From: Variovorax paradoxus
GTDB taxonomy: Bacteria > Pseudomonadota > Gammaproteobacteria > Burkholderiales > Burkholderiaceae_C
Direction of reading: 5' to 3'
Length of the DNA stretch: 64,000 nucleotides
Assembly (NCBI RefSeq): GCF_022009635.1
Contig: NZ_CP091716.1
Location: 5,229,501-5,293,500 of the forward strand
Shown here: in pieces, positions 54,850-63,927 of the stretch
Position numbering within the stretch: position 1 is the first letter of the stretch
How the letters are laid out: every line of letters begins with the position of its first letter
Notes under the pieces: model-generated
The model's input: only the letters and a program-made list of their open reading frames with translations
The model's database searches: none
Told to the model about the DNA's origin: nothing
Program-made: the position numbers and the translations under genes

Positions 54850-55132
54850 CTCGCGAGGGCGTGAGCGTCTCAGCCGTTGCGCGCCGCGCCTTCTCATTCG
54901 ACTGGAACAACTCTCCGGCCTTGCGCGCGAGGTCGGTTGCAAGCCAAAGCAGGTTGTCCAATTGCTTCGGCCCGTCGCCTCTGCACCAGTCGATGTTTTC
55001 CCCGTGGCACACCCACAGCAGGGCTTCGAGTTGAGTGAGGATGTTTTCGAGAAGATCCGCCGGGTCCTGGGCTTGGGGGTGGTCTTCGGAAGCTACCGGC
55101 GTGCGCCGCCGGGCTATAGTCTTGCCAGCCAT
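54830..55132 (-). CDS. Small hypothetical protein
   Basis: 100-residue protein with a basic N-terminus (AGKTIARRRTPVA), a helical centre (PADLLENILTQLEALLWVCHG) and a second helix (LDNLLWLATDLARKAGELFQ). It has no signal or membrane segment. ATG 55132 has an AGGA Shine-Dalgarno 10 nt upstream, which supports it over the in-frame ATG at 55162. I do not recognise the family. It overlaps the convergent propeller gene by 20 nt, and its upstream region is long, non-coding and hairpin-rich. Confidence 0.62.
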   Translation of the reverse strand: MAGKTIARRRTPVASEDHPQAQDPADLLENILTQLEALLWVCHGENIDWCRGDGPKQLDNLLWLATDLARKAGELFQSNEKARRATAETLTPSRVKAEPP

Positions 55133-55420
55133 TTTTGTGCGGTCCTTTCTGGGGTGTTGCACGAACTTGGTCAGACGGTCGGGGTGTTAGTCGCACCTCG
55201 GCCGTCGCCTTTTGATACCTCGCATTTGCATCGCTACTTTCGCACCGACAACCTGCCGCGAGGCAAGCAGCCTTCAAACATCTACGTGGTGGGTGTTGCG
55301 CCTTCCGTGTCCCCTTGTTGGGGTATCGAGTGACAGGGGCAATCACTTTAAGGAAGAGCGCTGCGCAATGGCGGTTTCGTGCAACACGAAGTCCCGACGA
55401 GCGCCAACAAATACAGCTTC

Positions 55421-55468
55421 CGCCCTGCGGCGCGCACACCACAGCAACGTGCCCACGTGCGCAGGGCG
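55421..55468. repeat. Nested inverted repeat
   Basis: Outer arms CGCCCTGCG (55421-55429) and CGCAGGGCG (55460-55468) enclose an inner ACGTG-CC-CACGT hairpin (55447-55458). No gene covers it. Confidence 0.55.
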
Positions 55469-55578
55469 TCGGGTGCTTCCCGCAGCGAAATAAAGGGGGA
55501 GCCCGAAGGGCGGAGGACATTCGCGGAGGGAAGTACCCGGCGTCCTGTGCACGCGCCCCGAACACGACAGAAACGAAA

Positions 55579-55598
55579 AAGCCCCCAACAGGGGGCTT
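55579..55598 (-). terminator. Rho-independent terminator of the glucarate operon
   Basis: Stem AAGCCCCC / GGGGGCTT, with a T-run (TTTTTCG) on the minus strand, 18 bp past the aldehyde dehydrogenase stop. Confidence 0.9.
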
Positions 55599-55616
55599 CC
55601 AAAACCAGGCGAGAAA

Positions 55617-57053
55617 TCAGGCCAGGGTATAGGCCGTCTTCACCGTAGTGAAGAACTCCTGCGCATAACGCCCCTGCTCGCGCGGACCGTAGCTCGACCC
55701 CTTGCGGCCACCGAAGGGCACGTGATAGTCCACGCCCGCCGTCGGCAGGTTGACCATCACCATGCCCGCCTGGCTGTGGCGCTTGAAATGCGTGGCGTAC
55801 TTCAGCGACGTGGTGGCGATGCCGGCGGACAGGCCGAACTCGGTGTCGTTGGCCGTGGCCAATGCTTCCTCGTAATTCTTCACGCGGATCACGCTCGCCA
55901 CCGGCCCGAAGATCTCTTCCTTGTTGATGCGCATCGAGGCGGCCGATTCACTGAAGAGCGCCGGCGACATGTAGTAGCCGTCGGTCTCCAGCTTCAGCAA
56001 CTCGCCGCCGGCCGCCAGCGTGGCGCCCTCGCCCTTGCCGATGGCCACGTATTCCATGTCCTGGTCGAGCTGCGACTTCGACGAGACCGGCCCCACGTCG
56101 GTGCCCTGCGCGAGCGCGTCGCCCACCTTGATCTTCGCCATGCGTTCCTTCATGGCTGCGATGAACTTCGGATAGATGCCTTCGGTGACGATGAGCCGGC
56201 TCGACGCCGTGCAGCGCTGGCCGGTCGAGTAGAAGGCGCTCTGCACGCTCAGCTCCACGGCCTGCGCGAGGTCGGCGTCGTCGAGGACCACCTGCGGGTT
56301 CTTGCCGCCCATTTCGAGCTGCACCTTCTTGTGGTTGGTGACGCACTGGATCGCGATGTTGCGGCCCACCCCCACCGAGCCGGTGAAGCTGATCGCATGG
56401 ATGCCCGGGTGGTTGACCAGCGCATTGCCGATCACGCTGCCGCGGCCCATCACCAGGTTGAACACGCCCGCCGGAATGCCCGAGCGGCTGATGATCTCGC
56501 TCAGCGCCCAGGCACTGCCCGGCACCAGGTCGGCGGGCTTGAGCACCACGCAGTTGCCGAAGGCCAGCGCAGGCGCGATCTTCCAGGCCGGAATGGCAAT
56601 GGGGAAGTTCCACGGCGTGATGAGGCCGACCACGCCCACCGGCTCGCGCGTGATTTCCACGCCGATGTTGGGCCGCACCGAAGGCAGCACCTCGCCCGAC
56701 AGGCGCAGGCATTCACCCGCGAAGAACTTGAAGATCTGGCCCGCGCGCGTGGCCTCGCCGATGCCTTCGGCCTTGGTCTTGCCTTCTTCGCGTGCGAGCA
56801 GCGTGCCCAGCTCTTCCTTGCGCGCGAGGATCTCGTTGCCGATCTTGTCGAGGGCGTCGGAGCGGGCCTGGATGCTGCCCGTGGCCCACGCCGGAAAGGC
56901 TGCCGTGGCCGCCGCGACAGCGGCGTCGACATGGGCGGCGTCGCCCTGCGTGTACTGGCCGAGCACGTCGGACAGGTTGCTCGGGTTGACGTTGGGGCTG
57001 TAGCTCGCGCCGGCACGCCATTCGCCGGCGATGAGGTTGTCGAAGTTCTGCAT
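55617..57053 (-). CDS. 2,5-dioxovalerate (alpha-ketoglutaric semialdehyde) dehydrogenase
   Basis: 478-residue NAD(P)+ aldehyde dehydrogenase. The catalytic residues are Asn149 in TPWNFP, Glu247 in LEMGGKNP and Cys281 in GQRCTAS. It is the last enzyme of the glucarate pathway, oxidising 2-oxoglutarate semialdehyde to 2-oxoglutarate. Assignment to this substrate rests on its place directly behind gudD- and kdgD-type genes; other semialdehydes could fit. It starts 13 bp after the glucarate dehydratase stop, and a terminator ends the operon. Confidence 0.92.
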   Translation of the reverse strand: MQNFDNLIAGEWRAGASYSPNVNPSNLSDVLGQYTQGDAAHVDAAVAAATAAFPAWATGSIQARSDALDKIGNEILARKEELGTLLAREEGKTKAEGIGEATRAGQIFKFFAGECLRLSGEVLPSVRPNIGVEITREPVGVVGLITPWNFPIAIPAWKIAPALAFGNCVVLKPADLVPGSAWALSEIISRSGIPAGVFNLVMGRGSVIGNALVNHPGIHAISFTGSVGVGRNIAIQCVTNHKKVQLEMGGKNPQVVLDDADLAQAVELSVQSAFYSTGQRCTASSRLIVTEGIYPKFIAAMKERMAKIKVGDALAQGTDVGPVSSKSQLDQDMEYVAIGKGEGATLAAGGELLKLETDGYYMSPALFSESAASMRINKEEIFGPVASVIRVKNYEEALATANDTEFGLSAGIATTSLKYATHFKRHSQAGMVMVNLPTAGVDYHVPFGGRKGSSYGPREQGRYAQEFFTTVKTAYTLA

Positions 57054-57066
57054 TGCGTCGTTTCCT

Positions 57067-58425
57067 TCAGCGGACCATGCAGGGCCGCTTGTTGTCGAAA
57101 GTCCAGTTGGGAATCAGATATTGCATCGCCTGCGCGTCGTTGCGCGCGCCAAGGCCGTGCTTCAGGTACAGCTGGTGCGCCTTCTCGACCTCGTCCATTT
57201 CGAGCTCCACGCCCAGGCCGCCGCGCGTCGGCACCTTCACGAAGCCGCCTTCGATCTGCAGCGGCGCCTTGGTCAGGCGCTGGCCGTCCTGCCAGATCCA
57301 GTGCGTGTCGATGGCCGTCACCTTGCCCGGCGCGGCGGCGGCCACGTGGGTGAACATCGCGAGCGACACGTCGAAGTGGTTGTTCGAATGCGAGCCCCAG
57401 GTCAGGCCCCAGGCCTGGCACAACTGCGCCACGCGCACCGAGCCCTGCATGGTCCAGAAGTGCGGGTCGGCCAGCGGAATATCGACCGACTGAAGCGAGA
57501 GGCTGTGCACCATCTCGCGCCAGTCGGTGGCCACCATGTTGGTGGCGGTGGGCAGGCCGGTGGCGCGGCGGAACTCGGCCATCACCTCGCGGCCGGAGAA
57601 CACGCCCTCGGCGCCGCACGGGTCTTCGGCATAGGCCATCACGCCGTGCAGGTCGCGGCACAGGCGAATCGCGTCCTGCAGCAGCCAGCCGCCGTTCGGG
57701 TCGAGCGTGACGCGCGCTTTCGGAAAGCGCTCGTGCAGCGCGCGGATGGCCTCGACTTCTTCCTCGCCGCGCAGCACGCCGCCCTTGAGCTTGAAGTCTG
57801 TGAAGCCGTAGCGCGCATGCGTGGCCTCGGCCAGGCGCACGATGGCCTCGGGCGTCATGGCCTCCTCGTGGCGCAGGCGGAACCAGTCGTTGTCGGCGTT
57901 GGGGTCGCTCTCGTACGGCAGGTCGGTCTTGTTGCGGTCGCCCACGTAGAAGAGGTAGCCGAGCATCTGTACCGCGTCGCGCTGCTGGCCTTCGCCGAGC
58001 AGTGCCGCCACGGGCACTTCGAGGAACTGGCCGAGCAGGTCGAGCAGCGCGGCCTCCACCGCCGTCACCGCGTGGATGGTCACGCGCAGGTCGAAGGTCT
58101 GCAGGCCACGGCCGCCGCTGTCGCGTCCGGCGAAGGCACTGCGCAGGCTGTTGAGCACCGCGTTGTGATTGCCGATGCGCTGGCCGACGATGAGGCCGCG
58201 CGCGTCTTCCAGCGTCTGGCGGATCTTCTCGCCGCCGGGCACTTCGCCCACGCCGGTGCGCCCGGCGCTGTCGGTCAGGATCAGCAGGTTGCGCGTGAAG
58301 AACGGGCCATGCGCGCCGCTGAGGTTCATCAGCATGCTGTCGTGGCCCGCGACGGGCACCACGCGCATGCCGGTGACGACGGGGGCGCCCGGCACGGCTT
58401 TGGAAACGGGTTCGGGACTAGTCAT
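57067..58425 (-). CDS. gudD: Glucarate dehydratase
   Basis: 452-residue enolase-superfamily enzyme that dehydrates D-glucarate (and L-idarate) to 5-dehydro-4-deoxy-D-glucarate. The barrel residues are visible: FKLKGG (catalytic Lys pair), LDPNGGW and EDPCGAE (metal Asp/Glu/Asn), ATNMVATDW, and HSNNHFDVS with the catalytic His-Asp dyad. The N-terminal capping domain begins [20 protein letters not shown]. Length fits GudD. ATG 58425 lies 2 bp after the upstream Bug stop, so they are coupled. Confidence 0.95.
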   Translation of the reverse strand: MTSPEPVSKAVPGAPVVTGMRVVPVAGHDSMLMNLSGAHGPFFTRNLLILTDSAGRTGVGEVPGGEKIRQTLEDARGLIVGQRIGNHNAVLNSLRSAFAGRDSGGRGLQTFDLRVTIHAVTAVEAALLDLLGQFLEVPVAALLGEGQQRDAVQMLGYLFYVGDRNKTDLPYESDPNADNDWFRLRHEEAMTPEAIVRLAEATHARYGFTDFKLKGGVLRGEEEVEAIRALHERFPKARVTLDPNGGWLLQDAIRLCRDLHGVMAYAEDPCGAEGVFSGREVMAEFRRATGLPTATNMVATDWREMVHSLSLQSVDIPLADPHFWTMQGSVRVAQLCQAWGLTWGSHSNNHFDVSLAMFTHVAAAAPGKVTAIDTHWIWQDGQRLTKAPLQIEGGFVKVPTRGGLGVELEMDEVEKAHQLYLKHGLGARNDAQAMQYLIPNWTFDNKRPCMVR

Positions 58426-58427
58426 CT

Positions 58428-59429
58428 TCAGTCTGCAGTGATGTGTCGGGTGTCGATGAGCGTCTTCCAACGCGTCCATTCGCGCAACTGGAAGGCTGTG
58501 AAATCTTCAGGCGTGCTGGCGACGATTTCAAGGCCCTGGTCGAGCATCCGCTTCTTGGTCTCGGGGTCTTGCATCGCGGCAATCACGGCATCGCTCAACT
58601 TCTTCTTGGTGGTGGGCGGCAGGCCCCTCGGCGCGGCCATGCCTTGCCACGAATAGACCTCCGCGCCCTTCACGCCGGCCTCGGCCAGCGTGGGCACGTC
58701 GGGCAGCACGGGCGAGCGCTTGTCGCCGGTGACCGCGATGGCGCGCAGCTTTCCGGCGCGGATGTGCGGCAGCACCGCATTCACGTTCTGGAACGAGAAG
58801 TCGACCTGGTTGCCCAGCAGGTCGTTCACGGCCGGGGCGCCGCCCTTGTAGGGCACATGCACGCCTTCGGTCTTGGTCTGCTGCCAGAAGAGTTCGGCCG
58901 ACAGATGATCGGACGAGCCGTTGCCCGAGCTTGCGAACGAGACCTTGCCCGGCGTCTTGCGCAGCAGGGTCAGCACATCGGCCACGGTGTGCTCGGGCCG
59001 CGCGACGTTGGCGACGAGCACGTTGGGCGCCTGCACCGGCACGCTGATGTAGTCGAAGTCCTTGGTCGCGTCGTAGGGCACGCCCTTCTGCAGATGCGGC
59101 GTGACGACGAAGGCGCCCAGCGAGGACACGAGCAGCGTGTAGCCATCGGGCGCCGCGCGCTTGACGAAGCCGGTGCCGATGGTGCCCGTGGCGCCGGGGC
59201 GGTTGTCGACCACGAAGCTGCCGCCGAGCTTTGTCTGCAGCTGCAGCGCGATGGCGCGCGCGACCATGTCGGTGGAGCCGCCGGCCGGGAACGGCACGAT
59301 GACGGTCACGGGCTTCTGCTGCGGCCATGCGTCGGCTTGCGCCGAGGCATGCAGGGGCAGCAGCGCCGTGGCGGCGAGCGCGACGCCGGCCGCAAGAAGC
59401 CCTCTTCTTTTCATCCGGATATTCGGCAT
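58428..59429 (-). CDS. Bug-family tripartite tricarboxylate transporter receptor
   Basis: 333-residue periplasmic receptor. The signal peptide ([20 protein letters not shown], ending ASA) precedes [20 protein letters not shown] and the ligand loop [20 protein letters not shown]. It lies between kdgD and gudD, with 2 bp to gudD. It most likely binds glucarate, galactarate or a related aldarate for uptake; a partner TctAB must be elsewhere. It is the second Bug receptor in this operon. Confidence 0.9.
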   Translation of the reverse strand: MPNIRMKRRGLLAAGVALAATALLPLHASAQADAWPQQKPVTVIVPFPAGGSTDMVARAIALQLQTKLGGSFVVDNRPGATGTIGTGFVKRAAPDGYTLLVSSLGAFVVTPHLQKGVPYDATKDFDYISVPVQAPNVLVANVARPEHTVADVLTLLRKTPGKVSFASSGNGSSDHLSAELFWQQTKTEGVHVPYKGGAPAVNDLLGNQVDFSFQNVNAVLPHIRAGKLRAIAVTGDKRSPVLPDVPTLAEAGVKGAEVYSWQGMAAPRGLPPTTKKKLSDAVIAAMQDPETKKRMLDQGLEIVASTPEDFTAFQLREWTRWKTLIDTRHITAD

Positions 59430-59467
59430 GTTGTCTCCGTCGTTTTTCTTGTTGTTCCGGGCAGGCC

Positions 59468-60379
59468 TTACTGCGGGCCGAGCGCGTCGATCAACGCCTT
59501 GAGCTGTTCCATCTCGGCGGGCTTCAGGTCGGTGAGCGGGGCGCGCACCGGGCCTGCGCCGTGGCCGACGATCTTTGCGCCGGCCTTCACGATGCTCACG
59601 GCATAGCCGGGCACGCGGTTGCGCAGCTCCAAGTAGGGCATGAAAAAGTTCTTCAGCAGGCGGTGCTGCGTCGGCAGGTCGTCGTTGGCGACCGCGTGAT
59701 AGAAGTCCATCGCCGTCTTCGGGATGAAGTTGAAGACGGCCGACGAATACACCGGCGTGCCCATGGCCTTGTAGGCCGCGGCATAGACCTCCGCCGTGGG
59801 CAGGCCGCCCAGGTAGGCGAAGCGGTCGCCCATCTTCTGGTAGATCGCGACCATCGCCTCGATGTCGCCCACGCCGTCCTTGAAGCCGACGAGGTTGGGG
59901 TTGCGCTCGGCCAGGCCGGCCAGCGTGTCGGGCTTGAGGCGGCTGGTGGCGCGGTTGTAGACGATCACGCCGAACTTCACGCTCTTGCACACGGCTTCGA
60001 CGTGCGCGGCCAGGCCTTCCTGGCCGGCTTCGGTGAGGTAGTGCGGCAGCAGCAGGATGCCGTGCGCGCCGGCCTTCTCCGCCGCTTGCGCGCACTGGAT
60101 GGCGAAGCGCGTCGGGCCGCCGGCGCCGGCAATGATCGGCACCACGCCGCGGCAGGTGTCGACGGCCGTCTGGATGATGCCGGGGTACTCGTCGCCGGTC
60201 AGCGAGAAGAACTCGCCCGTGCCGCCGGCAGCGAACAGCGCGCTGGCGCCGTAGGGTGCGAGCCATTCGAGGCGCTCGACATAGCCCTTCTTGTTGAAGT
60301 CGCCGTTGCTGTCGAAGTCGGTCAGCGGGAACGAGAGCAGGCCGGAGCCCATGATGGTCTTGAGTTCTTGGGGGTTCAT
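59468..60379 (-). CDS. kdgD: 5-dehydro-4-deoxyglucarate dehydratase
   Basis: 303-residue DapA/NAL-fold enzyme that dehydrates and decarboxylates 5-dehydro-4-deoxy-D-glucarate to 2-oxoglutarate semialdehyde. The Schiff-base Lys is in [10 protein letters not shown], the catalytic Tyr in [10 protein letters not shown], and the carboxylate loop is [16 protein letters not shown], typical of KdgD. Together with gudD and the downstream dehydrogenase it gives a full route to 2-oxoglutarate. It lies 38 bp ahead of the second Bug gene. Confidence 0.94.
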   Translation of the reverse strand: MNPQELKTIMGSGLLSFPLTDFDSNGDFNKKGYVERLEWLAPYGASALFAAGGTGEFFSLTGDEYPGIIQTAVDTCRGVVPIIAGAGGPTRFAIQCAQAAEKAGAHGILLLPHYLTEAGQEGLAAHVEAVCKSVKFGVIVYNRATSRLKPDTLAGLAERNPNLVGFKDGVGDIEAMVAIYQKMGDRFAYLGGLPTAEVYAAAYKAMGTPVYSSAVFNFIPKTAMDFYHAVANDDLPTQHRLLKNFFMPYLELRNRVPGYAVSIVKAGAKIVGHGAGPVRAPLTDLKPAEMEQLKALIDALGPQ

Positions 60380-60430
60380 GGGGAAGAGTCCAGTGAAGAT
60401 TGAGAAAGAAAAAAGAGGAATGGCGGCCGG

Positions 60431-61429
60431 TCAGTCGAGCTTGACGTTGGCCTCTTGAATGACACGGGCCCAGCGCGCGCGCTCCTTGGCGAAGAACTGG
60501 TCCTGCTCGGGCGCGGTCATGGTCACGACCTCGGCGCCCTGCCCCGCGAGGCGGGCCCGGATGTCGGGGGTGCGGATGATGCGGGTCAGCTCGCGGTTGA
60601 GCCGCGCGATCACCGTGTCGGGCGTTCCGCGTGCCGCGACCACGCCCTGCCAGGTGCCTGACTCGTAGCCGGGCACGCCCTGCTCGGCGATGGTCTGCAC
60701 ATTGCCGATCAGCGGCATGCGCGTGGCCTTGGACACGGCAATCAGCTTGAGCTTGCCGGCCTGCACCTGCGGGTAGGTGGCGAGCATGCCGTTCATGAGC
60801 ACCTGCGTCTGGCCCGAGACCGTATCGAGCACGGCCTGCACACCGCCCTTGTAGGGCACGTATTCCCATTTGGCGCCGACCTTGCGCTGCAACTCGATGC
60901 CCGCGAGATGCGCGGTGCTGCCACTGGCCGTGACGGCAAAGTTGAGATCGCTCTTCTTCGACAGCTCGACGAGTTCCTTGAGCGTGCCAGCCTGCACCGA
61001 GGGGTGCACCACCAGCAGGTGCGGCGAGTAGGCCAGCATGGCCACGCTGCGCAGGTCTTTCGAGGGATCGAACGGCAGCTTGGGGTACAGCGACGGGCTG
61101 ATGGCCAGCGCGCCGAGATCGCACAGCATGACGGTGTAGCCGTCGGCCGGAGCCTTGGCCAGCAGGTCGGCGCCGAGGTTGCCGTTGGCGCCGGCGCGGT
61201 TGTCGATGATCACCGACTGGCCCAGCGCCTCCGACAAAGGCTGGCTGATGGACCGCGCGATGATGTCGGACGATCCGCCCGGCGGGTACGGAACGATGAG
61301 CCTGATCGGCTTGGACGGCCAGTTGCCGCCGCTGCCGGCACTGCCCTGTGCGAATGCGCGCACGGGCAAGGTCGCGGCCAGCGTCGTGGCCAGTGCGGCA
61401 CCGAGTGCGCCGCGTCGGTTGATGGTCAT
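60431..61429 (-). CDS. Bug-family tripartite tricarboxylate transporter receptor
   Basis: 332-residue periplasmic receptor. The signal peptide (MTINRRGALGAALATTLAAT, cleavage after AFA) is followed by KPIRLIVPYPPGGSSDIIAR and NRAGANGNLGADLLAKAPADG. It is first after the GntR gene and 51 bp ahead of kdgD. Two receptors in one operon may bind different aldarates, such as glucarate and galactarate, or reflect duplication; they are clearly diverged in sequence. Confidence 0.9.
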   Translation of the reverse strand: MTINRRGALGAALATTLAATLPVRAFAQGSAGSGGNWPSKPIRLIVPYPPGGSSDIIARSISQPLSEALGQSVIIDNRAGANGNLGADLLAKAPADGYTVMLCDLGALAISPSLYPKLPFDPSKDLRSVAMLAYSPHLLVVHPSVQAGTLKELVELSKKSDLNFAVTASGSTAHLAGIELQRKVGAKWEYVPYKGGVQAVLDTVSGQTQVLMNGMLATYPQVQAGKLKLIAVSKATRMPLIGNVQTIAEQGVPGYESGTWQGVVAARGTPDTVIARLNRELTRIIRTPDIRARLAGQGAEVVTMTAPEQDQFFAKERARWARVIQEANVKLD

Positions 61430-61493
61430 GCTGTCTCCTGTTGTTCGATCTGCCTCGTGGCTTCGCCCGGCTCCCCGAGCAAGAGATCAGTCA

Positions 61494-61505
61494 TCGTACA
61501 ACTAG
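61494..61505. promoter_or_regulatory. GntR operator candidate in front of the glucarate operon
   Basis: TCGTACAACTAG, the exact reverse complement of CTAGTTGTACGA found at 62448-62459 beside the GntR start. It lies 65 bp upstream of the first Bug gene, in the gap behind the GntR gene. A second dyad, TTGTCC-N8-GGACAA, follows at about 61515-61534. Confidence 0.6.
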
Positions 61506-61540
61506 AGAAACGAGTTGTCCAGCTTGCCGGACAAGAAAAA

Positions 61541-62425
61541 TCAGCTCGAAGAGGCGTTGTCGGACGAAGCAGCACCAGCCGAAGCACCCGCGCCCGCAGC
61601 CGCTTCGGCCTTCGCCTTTTGCTGCGCGGCCTCTTGCGCCATGCGCAGCCGCTCACGACTGTTGGTCAGGTGGATGCGCATGGCGGCGCGGGCCGATTCG
61701 GGGTCGCGGCGCGCGATGGCGGCGTAGATTTCTTCGTGCTCGCGGTTCACGCGGCTCAGGTACGGCGCACCGCCGCCCTCGTGGGTGCGGATGGCGCTGA
61801 TGCGCGTGCGCGGAATGATCGTGGTGCCCAGGTGCCGCATGATGTCGGCGAAGTACGGGTTGCCGGTCGACTGCGCGATCTGCAGGTGAAAGCGGAAGTC
61901 GGGCGCCACCGTGTCCCCTGCCACCGCCACGTTGTGCTCGAAGTCGTCGAGCGCCTGGCGCATGGCGACCAGCTGCTCGTCGGTACGCCGGCTGGCGGCG
62001 AGGCCGGCCGATTCGGTCTCCAGGCTGATGCGCAGCTCGAGCACCGCAAGCACGTCGACCGATGCGGCAATCTCGCCGGGATCGAGGCGGAACACGCCGC
62101 CCGGCCGCGGCTGCAGCACGAAGGTGCCCACGCCGTGCAGTGTCTCGACCAGCCCGCCGGCCTGCAGCTTCGACAGCGCCTCGCGCACCACCGTGCGGCT
62201 CACGCCGTAGGCCTGCATGATGGCCGACTCGGTCGGCAGCTTGTCGCCGGGCCGCAGCGACTGGTTGCGGATTTTCTCGCCCAGGTCTTCCACCAGCCCG
62301 TGCGCGAGGCCGCGCGCGCGCTGGCGCGGACGCCCCACGAACGCCGCGCCCGCGGGCGACGCGGCAGGCGCCGTTTCTCCAGGCGCTTCTGATATCGAGG
62401 GATTACCCGCAGTCGACTGAACCAT
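61541..62425 (-). CDS. FadR-type GntR regulator of the glucarate operon
   Basis: 294-residue regulator. An Ala/Pro-rich lead (1-40) precedes the winged helix-turn-helix: LGEKIRNQSLRPGDKLPTES and MQAYGVSRTVVREALSKLQA (about 46-95). The FCD domain follows, with metal/ligand residues in DFRFHLQIAQSTGNPYF and NREHEEIYAAI. The C-terminus is a low-complexity Ala/Ser tail. It is upstream of, and in line with, the glucarate genes, and divergent from an amino-acid ABC importer. ATG 62425 was chosen over an upstream TTG. Candidate operators lie at 61494 and 62448. Confidence 0.91.
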   Translation of the reverse strand: MVQSTAGNPSISEAPGETAPAASPAGAAFVGRPRQRARGLAHGLVEDLGEKIRNQSLRPGDKLPTESAIMQAYGVSRTVVREALSKLQAGGLVETLHGVGTFVLQPRPGGVFRLDPGEIAASVDVLAVLELRISLETESAGLAASRRTDEQLVAMRQALDDFEHNVAVAGDTVAPDFRFHLQIAQSTGNPYFADIMRHLGTTIIPRTRISAIRTHEGGGAPYLSRVNREHEEIYAAIARRDPESARAAMRIHLTNSRERLRMAQEAAQQKAKAEAAAGAGASAGAASSDNASSS

Positions 62426-62447
62426 GGTCACGATGATAATCCCCAAA

Positions 62448-62463
62448 CTAGTTGTACGACAAC
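62448..62463. promoter_or_regulatory. GntR (FadR-type) operator in the divergent promoter
   Basis: CTAGTTGTACGACAAC contains TTGT-ACG-ACAA, which matches the FadR-family consensus TNGTNNNACNA exactly. It sits 23 bp upstream of the GntR start and 62 bp upstream of the ABC permease start. Twelve of its bases recur at 61494-61505. Confidence 0.68.
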
Positions 62464-62524
62464 AGATAACTTATCACTCGAGTCTCCTTGGAAGCCGCGC
62501 TGGGCACCCTCGCACGGCACTCAC

Positions 62525-63274
62525 ATGAAGTATTCCCTCGACTTTGCTCCGTTGGCATCGTACTGGCCCGTTTTCATCAACGGCGCCTGGCTGACCCTCA
62601 AGATGACCGCGCTGGCCGTGGTCATCGGCGTGGCCGTCGGCACGCTGGTCGCGTTTGCCAAGCGCAGCAAGATCCGGCTGCTTTCGCGCGCCTGCACCAT
62701 CTACATCGAGATCGTGCGCAACACGCCGTTCCTGGTGCAGATCTTCCTGCTGTACTTCGGCCTGGCCAGCTTCGGCGTGCGCATGCCGACCTTCGCGGCC
62801 GCCGTATTGGCGATGGTCATCAACATCGCGGCCTACGCCGCGGAGATCATCCGCGCCGGCCTGGAGTCGGTGCCGCGCGGGCAGATCGAGGCGGCCGAAT
62901 GCCTGGGGCTTTCCAAGTGGCGCATCGGCTGGCACGTGATGCTGCAGCCGTCGATCGAGAAGGTCTACCCCGCCCTCACCAGCCAGTTCCTGCTGATGAT
63001 GCAGGCCTCGGCCATGGCCTCGCAGATCTCGGCCGAGGAGCTCACCGCCATCGCCAACACGGTGCAGTCGGACACCTTCCGATCGCTGGAAACGTACATC
63101 GTGGTCGCGGCGCTGTACCTGGTGCTGTCGCTCTTCATCAAGCTCGTGACCTGGGCGCTGGGCGAGTACCTGTTCCGCCGCCGCCGCGTGGTGCGCCGCG
63201 CCGCAGCGCAGGCCGGCAAGATGCAACCCGCCGCCGCAACGGCCGCGGTAGCGGTGCACGGAGGCGCCGCATGA
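62525..63274 (+). CDS. Polar amino-acid ABC transporter permease (HisM/GlnP type)
   Basis: 249-residue inner-membrane permease with about five helices, of the His/Glu/Gln uptake family. The N-terminal segment NGAWLTLKMTALAVVIGVAV and the NTPFLVQIFLLYFGLASFGV stretch are typical. The EAA coupling loop is GQIEAAECLGLSKWRIGWHV. The stop overlaps the next permease start (ATGA). No strong Shine-Dalgarno precedes the ATG. It forms a heterodimer with the next protein. Confidence 0.93.
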   Translation: MKYSLDFAPLASYWPVFINGAWLTLKMTALAVVIGVAVGTLVAFAKRSKIRLLSRACTIYIEIVRNTPFLVQIFLLYFGLASFGVRMPTFAAAVLAMVINIAAYAAEIIRAGLESVPRGQIEAAECLGLSKWRIGWHVMLQPSIEKVYPALTSQFLLMMQASAMASQISAEELTAIANTVQSDTFRSLETYIVVAALYLVLSLFIKLVTWALGEYLFRRRRVVRRAAAQAGKMQPAAATAAVAVHGGAA

Positions 63275-63927
63275 GCCTCGGCCACTTCACCTTCACGCAC
63301 CTGATGTATCTGGTGCAGGCCATCGGCTGGACGCTGGTGCTCTCGGCCATCGCCTTCGTGCTCGGAGCCGTCGGCGGCTTCGGCCTGATGCTCGCGCGCA
63401 TTTCGCCGCGGCCGTGGCTGCGCTGGTTCGCGGTGGTCTACATCGAATGCATCCAGGGCATTCCGCTGCTGATCCTGCTGTTCATCGTGTACTTCGGCCT
63501 GTCGGTGTACGGGCTCTCGCTGCCCTCGCTGGTGGCGGCCGGGCTCGCGATGATGATCTACGTGAGCGCCTACCTGGGCGACATCTGGCGCGGCTGCATC
63601 GAGGCCATGCCCAAGCCGCAGTGGGAGGCCTCCGAATGCCTGGCCCTCTCGCGCTGGCAGACGCTTCGCCTCGTGATCATTCCGCAGGCGGTGCGCCTGT
63701 CGCTGCCGCCCACGGTCGGCTTCCTGGTGCAGATCATCAAGATGACCTCGCTGGCCTCGGTGATCGGCTTCGTCGAGCTCACGCGGGCCGGCCAGATCAT
63801 CAACAACACCATCTTCCAGCCCTTCCTGGTTTTCTTCCTGGTCGGCGCCTTCTATTTCGCCCTGTGCTATCCGCTGTCGCGCTGGAGCGAAGCGATGGAG
63901 AAGAAGCTCAATGTCGCCAATCGTTAA
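63271..63927 (+). CDS. Polar amino-acid ABC transporter permease (HisQ/GlnP type)
   Basis: 218-residue permease, partner of the previous gene. Landmarks are QAIGWTLVLSAIAFVLGAVG, YIECIQGIPLLILLFIVYFG and the coupling loop QWEASECLALSRWQTLRLVI. ATG 63271 lies in an ATGA overlap with the upstream stop. Its 3' end overlaps the ATPase gene by 17 nt, so permeases and ATPase are translated together. Confidence 0.93.
   Translation: MSLGHFTFTHLMYLVQAIGWTLVLSAIAFVLGAVGGFGLMLARISPRPWLRWFAVVYIECIQGIPLLILLFIVYFGLSVYGLSLPSLVAAGLAMMIYVSAYLGDIWRGCIEAMPKPQWEASECLALSRWQTLRLVIIPQAVRLSLPPTVGFLVQIIKMTSLASVIGFVELTRAGQIINNTIFQPFLVFFLVGAFYFALCYPLSRWSEAMEKKLNVANR

Larger units (their letters stand above)
55133..55616. 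other. Non-coding stretch with hairpins
   Basis: About 480 bp with no convincing gene in six frames. Minus-strand reading gives a leader for the small gene at 54830-55132: hairpin 55175-55205 (ACGGTCG/CGGCCGT with inner GGTG/CACC) and three GGGTGTTG-like copies near 55151, 55182 and 55291. A further nested hairpin sits at 55421-55468. The right half resembles, from memory, an intergenic repeat common in this family. A terminator for the aldehyde dehydrogenase gene ends it. Confidence 0.55.

Noticed and set aside
54894..55565. Minus-strand 223-codon frame covering the non-coding stretch
   Set aside because: Out of frame with the small gene, Cys/Arg-rich and without any recognisable pattern; it also runs through hairpins.
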